Positions 9,393 through 17,690 of a stretch of DNA of 64,000 nt are shown here, one piece after another (positions within the stretch are counted from its first letter, which is position 1; each line of letters opens with the position of its first letter). The stretch spans positions 1 to 64,000 of the forward strand of contig NZ_JAANMZ010000010.1 of assembly GCF_011250555.1 (NCBI RefSeq). Direction: 5' to 3'. The position numbers and the translations under genes were made by a program. Origin of the DNA: Bacillus sp. MM2020_4 (GTDB lineage: Bacteria; Bacillota; Bacilli; Bacillales; Cytobacillaceae). The notes under the pieces were generated by a model, which was not told where the DNA came from, did not search any database, and saw only the letters and a program-made list of their open reading frames with translations.

Positions 9393-9899
9393 TCGCATTC
9401 TTAAAGACTGTTCTCTCTCCGCGATTACATTAGCTCTATTACGCAACTTGTGGCGATGAATGAGACCGCTATTCGTGATATCACTATCTTTGCCCCATTG
9501 AAAGCCTTCATGTTCACAATAGCTTCCGCAAATTTTTAGAAGGTTTGAATCACAGATGGGCAAATTATAGCTATAATAGGGTGTTGCTTTTTCAATTAAT
9601 GACAATCGTTCTATTAATAGCTGGTGAAGGAGTGATGGGCTTAAGCCTATTTTTACTAACTCACCAGCTTGGGTGTCTAAAATTCTTATGGCTTTTTCCA
9701 ATGTTTTTTTTGCCCCATTAAAATTGCTTCTTCGGTGATGATATGTTGAAACAGCCATAAGGATTAGACCGACCCAGACGGATGACTTGTTCCTGGAATC
9801 TATCCCTTTCCAATATTCTTCAAGCACTTCATGGCACTCAAAATAATCTCGATCACCGTGAAAATGGGTTAAAAATTGGATATATTCTTTTGGGTACAA
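9378..9899 (-). CDS. ypuF: DUF309 protein YpuF
   Basis: A 173-residue helical protein with the DUF309 signature HGDRDYFECHEVLEEYWK at residues 14-31, where His and Glu residues suggest a metal site. The middle part (to about residue 105) is the family domain; the tail is rich in Cys, His and Arg and is poorly conserved. Its function is unknown. The start is TTG 9899, with GGAGGG six bases upstream on the minus strand. The B. subtilis homologue has similar length and the same place between ribT and scpA. Confidence 0.85.
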   Translation of the reverse strand: MYPKEYIQFLTHFHGDRDYFECHEVLEEYWKGIDSRNKSSVWVGLILMAVSTYHHRRSNFNGAKKTLEKAIRILDTQAGELVKIGLSPSLLHQLLIERLSLIEKATPYYSYNLPICDSNLLKICGSYCEHEGFQWGKDSDITNSGLIHRHKLRNRANVIAEREQSLRMRKGRK

Positions 9900-9961
9900 G
9901 AGATCCCTCCTTTTTTGAACTATGTAAATTCTAGTTTATCATAAGTTTGCAGATTCCTTAG

Positions 9962-9990
9962 TAAAAAAACCCGTCAGGATTGACGGGTTT
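9962..9990 (-). terminator. Terminator after the YjcZ-type gene
   Basis: A perfect 10-bp stem (9967-9976 with 9981-9990) is followed, on the minus strand, by a run of T residues. Confidence 0.88.
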
Positions 9991-10011
9991 CTATGCTTCT
10001 TTAATTATTAA

Positions 10012-10098
10012 CTAATAAACCCAAGAAGCACCTACGATAATTAACAAAATGAATAAAACGACGATTAAAGCAAATCCGCCTCCAAATCCGCCATCCAT
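10012..10098 (-). CDS. YjcZ family small sporulation protein
   Basis: A 28-residue peptide starts MDGGFGGGFALIVVLFILLI, a glycine-rich head followed by a single membrane span and a short tail SWVY. This is the hallmark of the YjcZ/YhfH-like small spore proteins found in many copies in Bacillus. TAGGAGGG lies just upstream of its ATG on the minus strand. The rest of the 9900-10306 gap holds its terminator and the scpA promoter. Confidence 0.85.
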   Translation of the reverse strand: MDGGFGGGFALIVVLFILLIIVGASWVY

Positions 10099-10216
10099 AT
10101 TAAACCCTCCTACATATTTATTTTCTTTTCCTTGTCATAATATGTGGAAGTTTTGTCCATTGTTATGGGCAAACATCATGTTTTGATAATTAAGCATGGT
10201 AAGGTTGATTTTTCTA

Positions 10217-10246
10217 TTGGATTACCTCTCGTGAATCCTCTATACT
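10217..10246 (+). promoter_or_regulatory. Candidate sigma-A promoter of scpAB
   Basis: TTGGAT at 10217-10222 and TATACT at 10241-10246 are separated by 18 bases. Confidence 0.5.
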
Positions 10247-10306
10247 ATTAATAGTTGATATACATGATAAACAAATTTTATTTATGAAGAATTTTGGTGA
10301 ATAAAC

Positions 10307-11077
10307 ATGCCGTATCAGGTGAAGATTGATGCGTTTGAAGGTCCGTTAGATTTGCTTCTCCATTTAATTAACCGGCTAGAAATTGATATTTATGATATTC
10401 CTGTTGCTGAGATTACCGAGCAATATTTACTATATATTAAAACAATGAACGAGCTCCAACTGGATGTTGCAAGTGAATTTTTAGTAATGGCAGCGACATT
10501 ACTAGTGATAAAGAGCAAAATGCTTTTACCCAAGCATGAAGAAGTTTTCGATGAAGTAGACGCTGAAATGCCTTATGAGGAAGATCCAAGAGATGAGCTT
10601 GTGGAGCGTCTGATTGAGTATCGAAAATATAAAGAAGCCGCACATGACCTAAAAACGATGGAAGAAGAACGTGGACTAATGTATACCAAGCCGCCAAGTG
10701 ATCTTTCCAATTTTGCAAAAGAAAAACAGCCTGAGAAGACTGAGTTAAATGTCTCCTTGTATGATATGCTGGCAGCATTCCAAAAACTGTTGCGGAGAAA
10801 AAAGTTACAACGACCAATAGCAACTAAAATTGCCCGCCAAGAAATATCGATTGAGAAAAGAATGGCGGAAATTATGGATGAATTAACACAGCTTAAAGGA
10901 AGAAAAAACTTTAATGAATTATTTCCAAATCCGGCTAAGGAACATATAGTGGTGACCTTTTTAGCTGTTTTGGAATTGATTAAAAGAAAAGTGATTGATG
11001 TGGAGCAGAAAGAAAACTTTGGTGATATCTTTGTTGAAGCTGTTGCGGAGGGAGCGGAAGTAGTTGGAAATCATTAA
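10307..11077 (+). CDS. scpA: Segregation and condensation protein A (kleisin ScpA)
   Basis: ScpA is the kleisin subunit that bridges SMC heads and, with ScpB, forms the bacterial condensin used in chromosome segregation. The 256-residue protein has the N-terminal SMC-neck binding segment [12 protein letters not shown] (about 9-20), an acidic linker near 80-100 and a C-terminal winged helix that binds the SMC cap. Its end overlaps scpB by 14 bases, so the two are translationally coupled, as in most Firmicutes. Confidence 0.97.
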   Translation: MPYQVKIDAFEGPLDLLLHLINRLEIDIYDIPVAEITEQYLLYIKTMNELQLDVASEFLVMAATLLVIKSKMLLPKHEEVFDEVDAEMPYEEDPRDELVERLIEYRKYKEAAHDLKTMEEERGLMYTKPPSDLSNFAKEKQPEKTELNVSLYDMLAAFQKLLRRKKLQRPIATKIARQEISIEKRMAEIMDELTQLKGRKNFNELFPNPAKEHIVVTFLAVLELIKRKVIDVEQKENFGDIFVEAVAEGAEVVGNH

Positions 11078-11648
11078 TTGGAGCAGCATTCTTGAAAGCC
11101 TACTGTTTGCAGCGGGTGATGAAGGTCTTTCACTCAAGCAAATAGCAGAGGTTTTAGAGGTTGATGAGCTTATGGCGAGTGGAATGATTGAGGAGCTAAG
11201 AAAAGAATACGCTGAAATCAATAGAGGCATTATGATTGTCCAGCTTGCCGGAACCTATCAGCTGGCAACAAAGAAGGAAAATGCCATCTATTTAAAGAAA
11301 CTAGTGGATTCCCCGCATACTTCTACATTATCACAGGCTGCCTTAGAGACATTGGCAATCATTGCTTATAAACAGCCGATTACCCGTGCCGAAATTGAGG
11401 ATATTCGCGGTGTGAAAACAGAAAGACCACTGCATACCCTTGTCTCAAAGGTATTAATAAAAGAGGTTGGCCGGGCAGAAGGGACTGGAAGGGCTTATCT
11501 ATATGGGACTACAAAAGAATTTCTGGACTATTTTGGTTTAAAAAGTTTAAAAGAACTACCGCAGCTCCCGGAAAAAGTCGAGGAAGAATTTATTCAGGAG
11601 GAAGCGGACTTGTTTTTCGAAAAATTTCAGGAAACAATAAACTCTTAA
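11064..11648 (+). CDS. scpB: Segregation and condensation protein B (ScpB)
   Basis: ScpB dimerises through winged-helix domains and clamps the middle of ScpA. The 194-residue protein has [13 protein letters not shown] at the start and the strongly conserved [17 protein letters not shown] and GRAYLYGTT motifs of the second winged helix. It begins with TTG 11064 inside scpA, with GCGGAAG just upstream. Length matches the family. Confidence 0.97.
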   Translation: MEIINWSSILESLLFAAGDEGLSLKQIAEVLEVDELMASGMIEELRKEYAEINRGIMIVQLAGTYQLATKKENAIYLKKLVDSPHTSTLSQAALETLAIIAYKQPITRAEIEDIRGVKTERPLHTLVSKVLIKEVGRAEGTGRAYLYGTTKEFLDYFGLKSLKELPQLPEKVEEEFIQEEADLFFEKFQETINS

Positions 11649-11741
11649 ATCTCAATTGTAGGATTAAATTTATGCTAAAATAAACATATGTTTTTAGTAA
11701 TTCAAGAAAGCTTAAGCATTTTGACAAGGAGCGGGATTAAG

Positions 11742-12161
11742 TTGCTAATTAAAGAGTGTAAAGGATTTGAATTAGAAAAAGAAAAATCAAATACATCAGA
11801 GGACTTTTTTAACAGAAGTGAGGTCACCTTCATCGAGGATGGTAAGGAAAAGACGTTGCATGTTCTGTACGTAAGGTACTTTGATCAACTCTTTGCTGAA
11901 TTCACTCCATTTCAGCAAGACCCCGTAATAGTTCAAGAAGGTAATGAAGTTTATTTCAAAGAAATGGTTGCACTAATTTGCCTCTTAAAAAATCCGGGCC
12001 TTCGCAGCCGAAAGCGCCTATATATTAATTCTAAGCAAGAGTTTGCTTCATATTTTCAAGATATTAACTTTACTAAATTTCCAGAAATAATGCTTGCCCT
12101 TAAACAAAAAAAGGGCTACGAACTTCGTTCTCCACTGGAGTTCATCCTACAACCGAAATAA
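11742..12161 (+). CDS. Uncharacterised protein between scpB and ypuI
   Basis: I do not recognise this protein. The start was set at TTG 11742 because AAGGAG at 11726-11731 lies 10 bases upstream; an in-frame ATG at 11688 would add 18 residues. The 139-residue product has no signal peptide, membrane span or clear motif. It is charged, with a central part reading EDGKEKTLHVLYVRYFDQL and a basic segment RSRKRLYI. It is not present between scpB and ypuI in B. subtilis. Codon use looks like that of its neighbours. Confidence 0.65.
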   Translation: MLIKECKGFELEKEKSNTSEDFFNRSEVTFIEDGKEKTLHVLYVRYFDQLFAEFTPFQQDPVIVQEGNEVYFKEMVALICLLKNPGLRSRKRLYINSKQEFASYFQDINFTKFPEIMLALKQKKGYELRSPLEFILQPK

Positions 12162-12201
12162 TATGAAATGGTAATCCAGGGGAAATTTAAGGGGGATAAT
12201 A

Positions 12202-12690
12202 ATGGGGAATTCATTGGTTAAATCACAACTAAAGGATGTTAAGGAATTTTTAACAAAATCAATTTCAACAATTGAAGAATTTTTAAATGAAACGACGATT
12301 TCGGAATTGAAAGTAGAAAATGAAGAAGAGCGTAGCTACAATAAATTAATCTTTGCCCATTTACGTAAATTGGCTGTTTATAGTACAGAATGTTTAGAAA
12401 CATGTTCAGTTATCCTGCTAAATGAGCCTTTTCAAAAAGCAGCTGCCGAAAAGACACTTTATAAAATTTACCATCAATGTATTGAAGAGTTTTTCTCGCC
12501 GAAAAATGATGCTTGGTTCGAAGATAGCCGTTCTGCCTATACAGGAAGAAATTCAATTAAATTTTTTAGAAACGTTTCAGAAAGTGTTGTCCACCTTTTA
12601 AAGGATCTAGAAGGAGATTTCCAAAGAATTAGGGAAGAACTGGAGTACTATGAGACCGATTATCGAACAAAAATGATCCAATCAAAATAA
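12202..12690 (+). CDS. ypuI: DUF3907 protein YpuI
   Basis: A 162-residue soluble helical protein starts MGNSLVKSQLKDVKEFL, matching B. subtilis YpuI. Family DUF3907 has no assigned role. AAGGGGG at 12190-12196 precedes the ATG. The second half (YHQCIEEFFSPKNDAWFEDSR) is the most conserved part. A terminator follows. Confidence 0.88.
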   Translation: MGNSLVKSQLKDVKEFLTKSISTIEEFLNETTISELKVENEEERSYNKLIFAHLRKLAVYSTECLETCSVILLNEPFQKAAAEKTLYKIYHQCIEEFFSPKNDAWFEDSRSAYTGRNSIKFFRNVSESVVHLLKDLEGDFQRIREELEYYETDYRTKMIQSK

Positions 12691-12700
12691 ACTAGGGTTC

Positions 12701-12731
12701 AAAGGCTGTCCTTATAATAAGGGCAGCCTTT
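12701..12731 (+). terminator. Terminator after ypuI
   Basis: A 14-bp stem with one wobble pair (12701-12714 with 12718-12731) is followed by TCTCGTTCTT, a weak U tract. Confidence 0.75.
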
Positions 12732-12821
12732 CTCGTTCTTAACACGCTTTATTCCTCATACCATTTAGGTAGATTGTTTGAATACTAAGCCGGGTTATTG
12801 CGGGAAAGGAATGGGAATTCA

Positions 12822-13712
12822 ATGGATCGATTTAGCCGATATGTTCATGAGTTATTCGATTGGAATGAGCAAATGAAACAATTTCTTCAATCGGAAAAGG
12901 TGGGAGAGGACTCGGAATTATGGGAAAAACTTGATGCATTTACCGAATTAATTGAAAGCACTAACCGAGAGTTGTCAACGGAGGAACTTCTTGGGCTTCA
13001 GGTAAAGGCTGAAAATATCCATGAACAAATGGAACATTATTTTAGAAAAAAACAAGAAATAGGAAATATTTGGATTGTGGAAAAAACGCTTCCTCCCGGT
13101 GGCCATACCTTACCGGATCTTTCCTATCCCTATAATGCATTAGAGCCATATATATCCGAGGAAATCATGAGATTGCACCACGATAAGCACCATCGTTCAT
13201 ATGTGGATGGATTAAATCGAGCCGAACTCAACCTTAAGAAGGCAAGAGAAACGAATGATTTTTCCTTCATTAAACATTGGTCACGGGAGCTTGCTTTTCA
13301 CGGGTCAGGACATTACCTTCATACGATTTTTTGGAGAAATATGACTCCGAATGGCAATGGAGGTCCTCAAGGCTTATTAAAGCAAGAAATAGAAGGATAT
13401 TTTGGAAGCTTTGAGGCTTTTAAACGTCAATTCTCTGAAGCTGCCAAGCAAGTGGAAGGAGCTGGCTGGTCAATATTGGTCTGGTCACCAAGGGCCAGGC
13501 ATTTGGAGGTGTTACAATCAGAGCGTCATATGTTATTGACGCAGTGGGATACGATACCTCTCCTTGTTCTTGATGTTTGGGAGCATGCCTACTATCTGCA
13601 ATACAAAAACAATAGGGCGGATTACGTAGATCAATGGTGGAATATAGTCAATTGGCATGAAGTTGAAATGAGGTTTGAAAAAGCTGCGGATATAAAATGG
13701 CCTGCTTTTTAA
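12822..13712 (+). CDS. sodF: Fe/Mn superoxide dismutase with N-terminal extension (SodF-like)
   Basis: This protein converts superoxide to oxygen and hydrogen peroxide. The 296-residue product has an added helical, acidic region (about 1-90) ahead of a complete SOD domain that starts at LPDLSYPYNALEPYI. The four metal ligands are visible: His in MRLHHDKHH, His in LHTIFW, and Asp and His in DVWEHAYY. GSGHYLH replaces the usual GGH..NH stretch. The extension resembles that of B. subtilis SodF; its role is unknown. ATG 12822 is preceded by AAAGGA at 12805-12810. In B. subtilis this gene is not next to dacB. Confidence 0.85.
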   Translation: MDRFSRYVHELFDWNEQMKQFLQSEKVGEDSELWEKLDAFTELIESTNRELSTEELLGLQVKAENIHEQMEHYFRKKQEIGNIWIVEKTLPPGGHTLPDLSYPYNALEPYISEEIMRLHHDKHHRSYVDGLNRAELNLKKARETNDFSFIKHWSRELAFHGSGHYLHTIFWRNMTPNGNGGPQGLLKQEIEGYFGSFEAFKRQFSEAAKQVEGAGWSILVWSPRARHLEVLQSERHMLLTQWDTIPLLVLDVWEHAYYLQYKNNRADYVDQWWNIVNWHEVEMRFEKAADIKWPAF

Positions 13713-13730
13713 TGCTGTCTCCATTCGAAG

Positions 13731-13755
13731 ACTCGTCAAAAGACGAGTTTTCTTG
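13731..13755 (+). terminator. Terminator after sodF
   Basis: A perfect 7-bp stem ACTCGTC / GACGAGT with loop AAAA is followed by TTTCTTG. Confidence 0.8.
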
Positions 13756-13839
13756 TTCTTATGAGAGCTTATCCTGCATAGACTTGTACAAAGCCTAAAG
13801 CTACAAGTAGACAGATAAAAAGGAGACGAGGTTAAACCA

Positions 13840-14985
13840 ATGAAAATGATTGTTAAGCTAGTGACACTTTCCCTCATAGTCTCACTATTGATTGTAAACA
13901 TTCCTCAGAAGGTTGATGCCGCCCTCGGAGTAAGTGCTGCTAGTGCCGTCCTAATCGAGCAGAAAACTGGACGAGTTCTCTTTGAGAAAGATGCACACAC
14001 AAAAAGGAGAATTGCGAGTATAACAAAAATCATGACAGCCATTCTTGCGATTGAATCGGGAAAAATGAATCAAAAGGTTAAAGTGAGTGAGCAGGCAACC
14101 CGTGCCGAGGGGTCGTCTGTCTATTTAAAACCAGGAGAAAAAATAAAGCTTAACGATCTTGTCTATGGTTTGATGCTAAGATCCGGAAATGACACAGCAG
14201 TGGCAATTGCCGAGCATGTAGGGGGAAGTTTGGATGGATTTGTCTATTTAATGAATCAAAAGGCAAAGGAAATTGGGATGTATGATACCCATTTCGCCAA
14301 TCCGCATGGTCTTGATGATCATGAAAATCATTATTCAACGGCATATGATATGGCTATCCTCATGCGCTACGCAATGAAAAATAAAACTTTTCAAGAAATC
14401 ACAGGTACCAAGGTTTATAAAGCCCCGAACCCAACAGAAAATTGGGATAGAGTGTGGAAAAACAAGAATCGTCTTCTTTCAAAATATAAATATTGCACAG
14501 GTGGAAAGACGGGCTTTACAAAGCGTGCAAAAAGAACGCTTGTCACCACCGCAACAAAAGGGGATATGGATTTAATTGCTGTAACTTTAAATGGTCCGGA
14601 TGATTGGAATGATCATATCTCCATGTATGAAGGCGGGTTTAAAGGGTTTGATATGGCAGAAGTGTTAGTGAAGGGGAAAATTGATACCGCGAAAAACAAC
14701 TATTATAAGGATCAATTATTTGTAAAAAAATCAATTGTTTACCCCGCCACAAGTGACGAAATGAATTTGTTTTCAGTGAAATATAAATTATTTAAACCCA
14801 ATAAAAAATGGACGAGTTCTAAAAATGAAGTAATTGTCGGGAAAGCAGCTGTTTATTTGGATGGAAAGGTTGTCCAGGAAACACCGATTTACTACCAAAA
14901 CAATTCAAAACAAAAGAAAAAAGGTTTGTTAGAATTTGTTAAGGAAATTTTTCTTTCAGTAGTCGGAGTAAATGCCAATGGTTAA
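13840..14985 (+). CDS. dacB: D-alanyl-D-alanine carboxypeptidase DacB (PBP5*)
   Basis: DacB is the mother-cell DD-carboxypeptidase that limits cross-linking of spore cortex. The 381-residue protein has a signal peptide ending near VDA-A (about 27), the catalytic SITK at 60-63, SGN at 115-117 and KTG at 223-225. GGAG and GAGG motifs lie 14 and 8 bases upstream. The end overlaps the following spmA by 8 bases, the same dacB-spmA-spmB operon as in B. subtilis, where it is read by sigma E. It is paralogous to dacF at the start of the window. Confidence 0.95.
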   Translation: MKMIVKLVTLSLIVSLLIVNIPQKVDAALGVSAASAVLIEQKTGRVLFEKDAHTKRRIASITKIMTAILAIESGKMNQKVKVSEQATRAEGSSVYLKPGEKIKLNDLVYGLMLRSGNDTAVAIAEHVGGSLDGFVYLMNQKAKEIGMYDTHFANPHGLDDHENHYSTAYDMAILMRYAMKNKTFQEITGTKVYKAPNPTENWDRVWKNKNRLLSKYKYCTGGKTGFTKRAKRTLVTTATKGDMDLIAVTLNGPDDWNDHISMYEGGFKGFDMAEVLVKGKIDTAKNNYYKDQLFVKKSIVYPATSDEMNLFSVKYKLFKPNKKWTSSKNEVIVGKAAVYLDGKVVQETPIYYQNNSKQKKKGLLEFVKEIFLSVVGVNANG

Positions 14986-15565
14986 TTATATTTGGGTATT
15001 TATGACAATCGTCGGTATCCTTTTCGCATTGATCAATGGGACAATGGAGGCGGTGAATAAGGCTGTTTTTGATGGTGCCAAGGAAGCAGTAATCCTTTGT
15101 ATCGGTCTTATTAGTGTACTTGTTTTCTGGCTTGGGATGATGAGGATTGCTGAAGAATCAGGCCTACTTGAAAAGCTGTCAAAGCTATTTCGCCCGCTCG
15201 TGAAAGTTTTATTTCCTGAAGTCCCTCCTAAACATCCGGCAATGGGCTATATTCTGTCAAATATGATATCCAACATGTTTGGTTTAGGAAATGCCGCCAC
15301 ACCACTTGGAATTAAAGCGATGGAGGAGTTAAAGAAATTAAATGACGGTAATGATGAAGCAAGCAGGTCAATGGTTACCTTTTTGGCAATTAATACAGCC
15401 AGTATTACCATTATCCCCACAACAGTAATTGCAATTAGAATGAATTATCAATCCGTATCACCTACCGAAATTGTTGTCCCAACTATTATTGCCACCATCC
15501 TATCGGCAATAGGAGCAGTGCTGATAGACCGCTATTTTTATTATCGTAGAAGCCGAAAAGGATGA
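14978..15565 (+). CDS. spmA: Spore maturation protein SpmA
   Basis: SpmA is a membrane protein with a Gate (nucleoside-recognition-like) domain needed for proper spore core dehydration. The 195-residue protein has about five hydrophobic segments and the conserved GYILSNMISNMFGLGNAATP region near residues 90-109. ATG 14978 was chosen over ATG 14972 because GGAG at 14965-14968 fits it better and family proteins start MVN. It overlaps dacB by 8 bases. Confidence 0.93.
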   Translation: MVNYIWVFMTIVGILFALINGTMEAVNKAVFDGAKEAVILCIGLISVLVFWLGMMRIAEESGLLEKLSKLFRPLVKVLFPEVPPKHPAMGYILSNMISNMFGLGNAATPLGIKAMEELKKLNDGNDEASRSMVTFLAINTASITIIPTTVIAIRMNYQSVSPTEIVVPTIIATILSAIGAVLIDRYFYYRRSRKG

Positions 15566-15573
15566 TTTAGCTT

Positions 15574-16110
15574 ATGGAGATATTCGCTAAAATTTCGCTA
15601 ACTTTTATTCCTTTGTTAATTGGGTTTATACTTTTATATGGAACTTTTAAAAAGGTTCCAACCTACGAAAGTTTTGTGGAGGGTGGAAAAGAAGGGATTA
15701 AAATTGCCGTATCCATCATTCCTTTTCTAGTTGGTATGTTGGTCGCAATCTCCATTTTCCGTGCTTCTGGTGCTTTAGACGCTTTAATGAATTGGATTAG
15801 GCCGGTGATGAAATCGATGGGAATCCCGGCAGAAATTGTTCCATTGCTCATTATTAGACCGATTTCGGGTACAGCCGCGCTGGGGATGACAAGTGATTTA
15901 ATTGCTTCTTATGGACCGGATTCTTTTATTGGCCGTCTAGCATCCGTGCTGCAAGGTAGCACGGATACTACCTTTTACGTTTTAACTGTTTATTTCGGTG
16001 CCGTTGGGATAAAAAAAATGGGGGATGCCCTAAAGGTTGGGCTTCTAGCAGACGTTGTGGGGATTATTGTCTCCATTATTATTGTAACCTTTATTTTTGG
16101 CACAAAATAG
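15574..16110 (+). CDS. spmB: Spore maturation protein SpmB
   Basis: SpmB is the partner of SpmA, with the same Gate domain fold and about five membrane segments in 178 residues. The motif RPISGTAALGM near residues 95-105 and QGSTDTTFYVL near 130-140 are typical. AAAGGATG at 15556-15563 serves as ribosome binding site. It follows spmA after 8 bases and ends the operon. Confidence 0.94.
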   Translation: MEIFAKISLTFIPLLIGFILLYGTFKKVPTYESFVEGGKEGIKIAVSIIPFLVGMLVAISIFRASGALDALMNWIRPVMKSMGIPAEIVPLLIIRPISGTAALGMTSDLIASYGPDSFIGRLASVLQGSTDTTFYVLTVYFGAVGIKKMGDALKVGLLADVVGIIVSIIIVTFIFGTK

Positions 16111-16123
16111 TAGGAAGAAGGGG

Positions 16124-16151
16124 GTATGTTCCTTTTGGGGCATACTTTTTT
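16124..16151 (+). terminator. Terminator of the dacB-spmAB operon
   Basis: A 9-bp stem with wobble pairs (16124-16132 with 16137-16145) is followed by six T residues. Confidence 0.8.
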
Positions 16152-16308
16152 ATTTTTGCTTTAATTTAATACCCGTTACTTTGAAAAGTGGAGAAATTGT
16201 GTCATAATTCATTAGGATAGAATAGCAAATAGGCTTGGGTTATAAATAGGAATGACTCCTTTTTATCTGTGAGATTATATCTATCGGAAAAATTTTGAGG
16301 TGAATTGA

Positions 16309-17046
16309 ATGGAAAGATTACAAAAGGTAATAGCTCGAGCGGGCATTGCTTCTAGAAGAAAATCTGAGGAACTTATAAAAGAAGGAAGAGTAAAAGTTAA
16401 TGGAAAAGTGGTTACAGAGCTTGGAGTGAAGGTTTCTCCCTCTGATAAAGTAGAGGTAAATGAAATACAGATTGAGAAAGAAGAACCCGTTTATTTTCTT
16501 TTATATAAACCAAGAGGGGTTATTTCAAGTGTTAGTGATGATAAGGGCAGGAAGGTTGTCACGGATTTCTTTTCCCACTTTAAAGAAAGAATTTTCCCTG
16601 TAGGGCGTCTTGATTATGATACCTCCGGCTTGCTGTTGTTGACAAATGATGGCGAATTTGCCAATTTACTTATGCACCCAAAGAATGAACTGGATAAAGT
16701 GTATGTGGCGAAAATAAAAGGAATTCCTTTAAAAGAAAACCTTAGGAAGTTGGAAAAAGGAATTCGCCTCGAGGATGGTAAAACAGCACCTGCCAATGTC
16801 AAATTATTATCTGCAGATAAGAAAAAGCAAACCGCAATCGTTGAAATCACCATTCATGAAGGACGAAATCGCCAAGTTAGAAGAATGTTTGAAGCTATTG
16901 GGAATGAGGTCCTTAAATTAAAACGTGAACGGTATGGCTTCTTGACATTAAACGGTTTAAAAACAGGAGAGGCAAGAGAGCTGACTCCTCATGAAGTAAA
17001 ACAACTGCGTGCCCTTGCGATGGATAAACTTAAGAAAAAGTCATAA
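16309..17046 (+). CDS. rluB: 23S rRNA pseudouridine synthase RluB
   Basis: RluB isomerises a uridine of 23S rRNA helix 93 to pseudouridine. The 245-residue protein has an N-terminal S4 RNA-binding domain (about 1-60) and a catalytic domain with the signature GRLDYDTSGLL, in which Asp102 is the predicted nucleophile, plus EGRNRQVRRMFEAIG near 182-196. TGAGGTGA precedes the ATG. It is placed between spmB and resA as in B. subtilis. Confidence 0.94.
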   Translation: MERLQKVIARAGIASRRKSEELIKEGRVKVNGKVVTELGVKVSPSDKVEVNEIQIEKEEPVYFLLYKPRGVISSVSDDKGRKVVTDFFSHFKERIFPVGRLDYDTSGLLLLTNDGEFANLLMHPKNELDKVYVAKIKGIPLKENLRKLEKGIRLEDGKTAPANVKLLSADKKKQTAIVEITIHEGRNRQVRRMFEAIGNEVLKLKRERYGFLTLNGLKTGEARELTPHEVKQLRALAMDKLKKKS

Positions 17047-17094
17047 AATCGACACAATTATCACTCTCCTTTACACTATGCGGATATTGGAAAG

Positions 17095-17103
17095 TGCTAT
17101 AAT
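17095..17103 (+). promoter_or_regulatory. Extended -10 promoter element of resABC
   Basis: TGCTATAAT is a perfect extended -10 box, 40 bases before the resA start. No good -35 box lies at the right distance, which fits a promoter that needs an activator; in B. subtilis resABC is activated by ResD. Confidence 0.55.
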
Positions 17104-17142
17104 TTAAGTCGACTGTGTATGTGATTTACTGGAGGTATAATT

Positions 17143-17667
17143 ATGAAAAAACGGCGATTAGTGATAAGAACGATTATTTTACTTGTACTAGGTGCAGCCG
17201 TTGCCTATTCACTTTATTCAAATCTTACAAAAGATAATAAACAAAAGGTCTCGCAAGGTGATCAAGCACCTGACTTCGTCTTAGTTGATATGCAGGGAAA
17301 CAAGCACCGTCTTTCTGATTACCGAGGGCAGGGAGTATTTTTAAATTTTTGGGGAACGTGGTGCCCTCCTTGTAAGAAAGAAATGCCATATATTAATAAT
17401 CAATACCATCAGTTTAAAGATAATGGTGTACAGGTTTTATCCGTCGATATACAGGAGCCTGACCTTGCCGTTAATCAATTTGCTGAACGTCTTAAGCTTG
17501 ATTTCCCGATTATGATTGATAAAGAAAAAGAAGTCATGAATGTGTACGGTGTGGATTTGTTGCCCGCAACCTTTTTAATTGATAAAAATGGTAAGGTGGT
17601 CAAATATTATACCGGCGAATTGACGGAATATAAGATTAAGGAGTTTATGGAGAAAATAAAACCATAA
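17143..17667 (+). CDS. resA: Thiol-disulfide oxidoreductase ResA
   Basis: ResA is a membrane-anchored thioredoxin-like protein that reduces apocytochrome c cysteines before heme attachment. The 174-residue protein has an uncleaved signal anchor (about 8-24) and a TlpA-type thioredoxin domain with the active site Cys74-Pro-Pro-Cys77 in WGTWCPPCKKE. The cis-proline loop LLPATFLID lies near 140-148. CTGGAGG at 17130-17136 precedes the ATG. resB follows after 23 bases. Confidence 0.95.
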   Translation: MKKRRLVIRTIILLVLGAAVAYSLYSNLTKDNKQKVSQGDQAPDFVLVDMQGNKHRLSDYRGQGVFLNFWGTWCPPCKKEMPYINNQYHQFKDNGVQVLSVDIQEPDLAVNQFAERLKLDFPIMIDKEKEVMNVYGVDLLPATFLIDKNGKVVKYYTGELTEYKIKEFMEKIKP

Positions 17668-17690
17668 GGGATTGTAGGGAGTTTTTTAAA

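Noticed and set aside
10437-10823. Minus-strand open frame inside scpA
   Set aside because: It lies fully antisense to a conserved gene and shows no recognisable motif.
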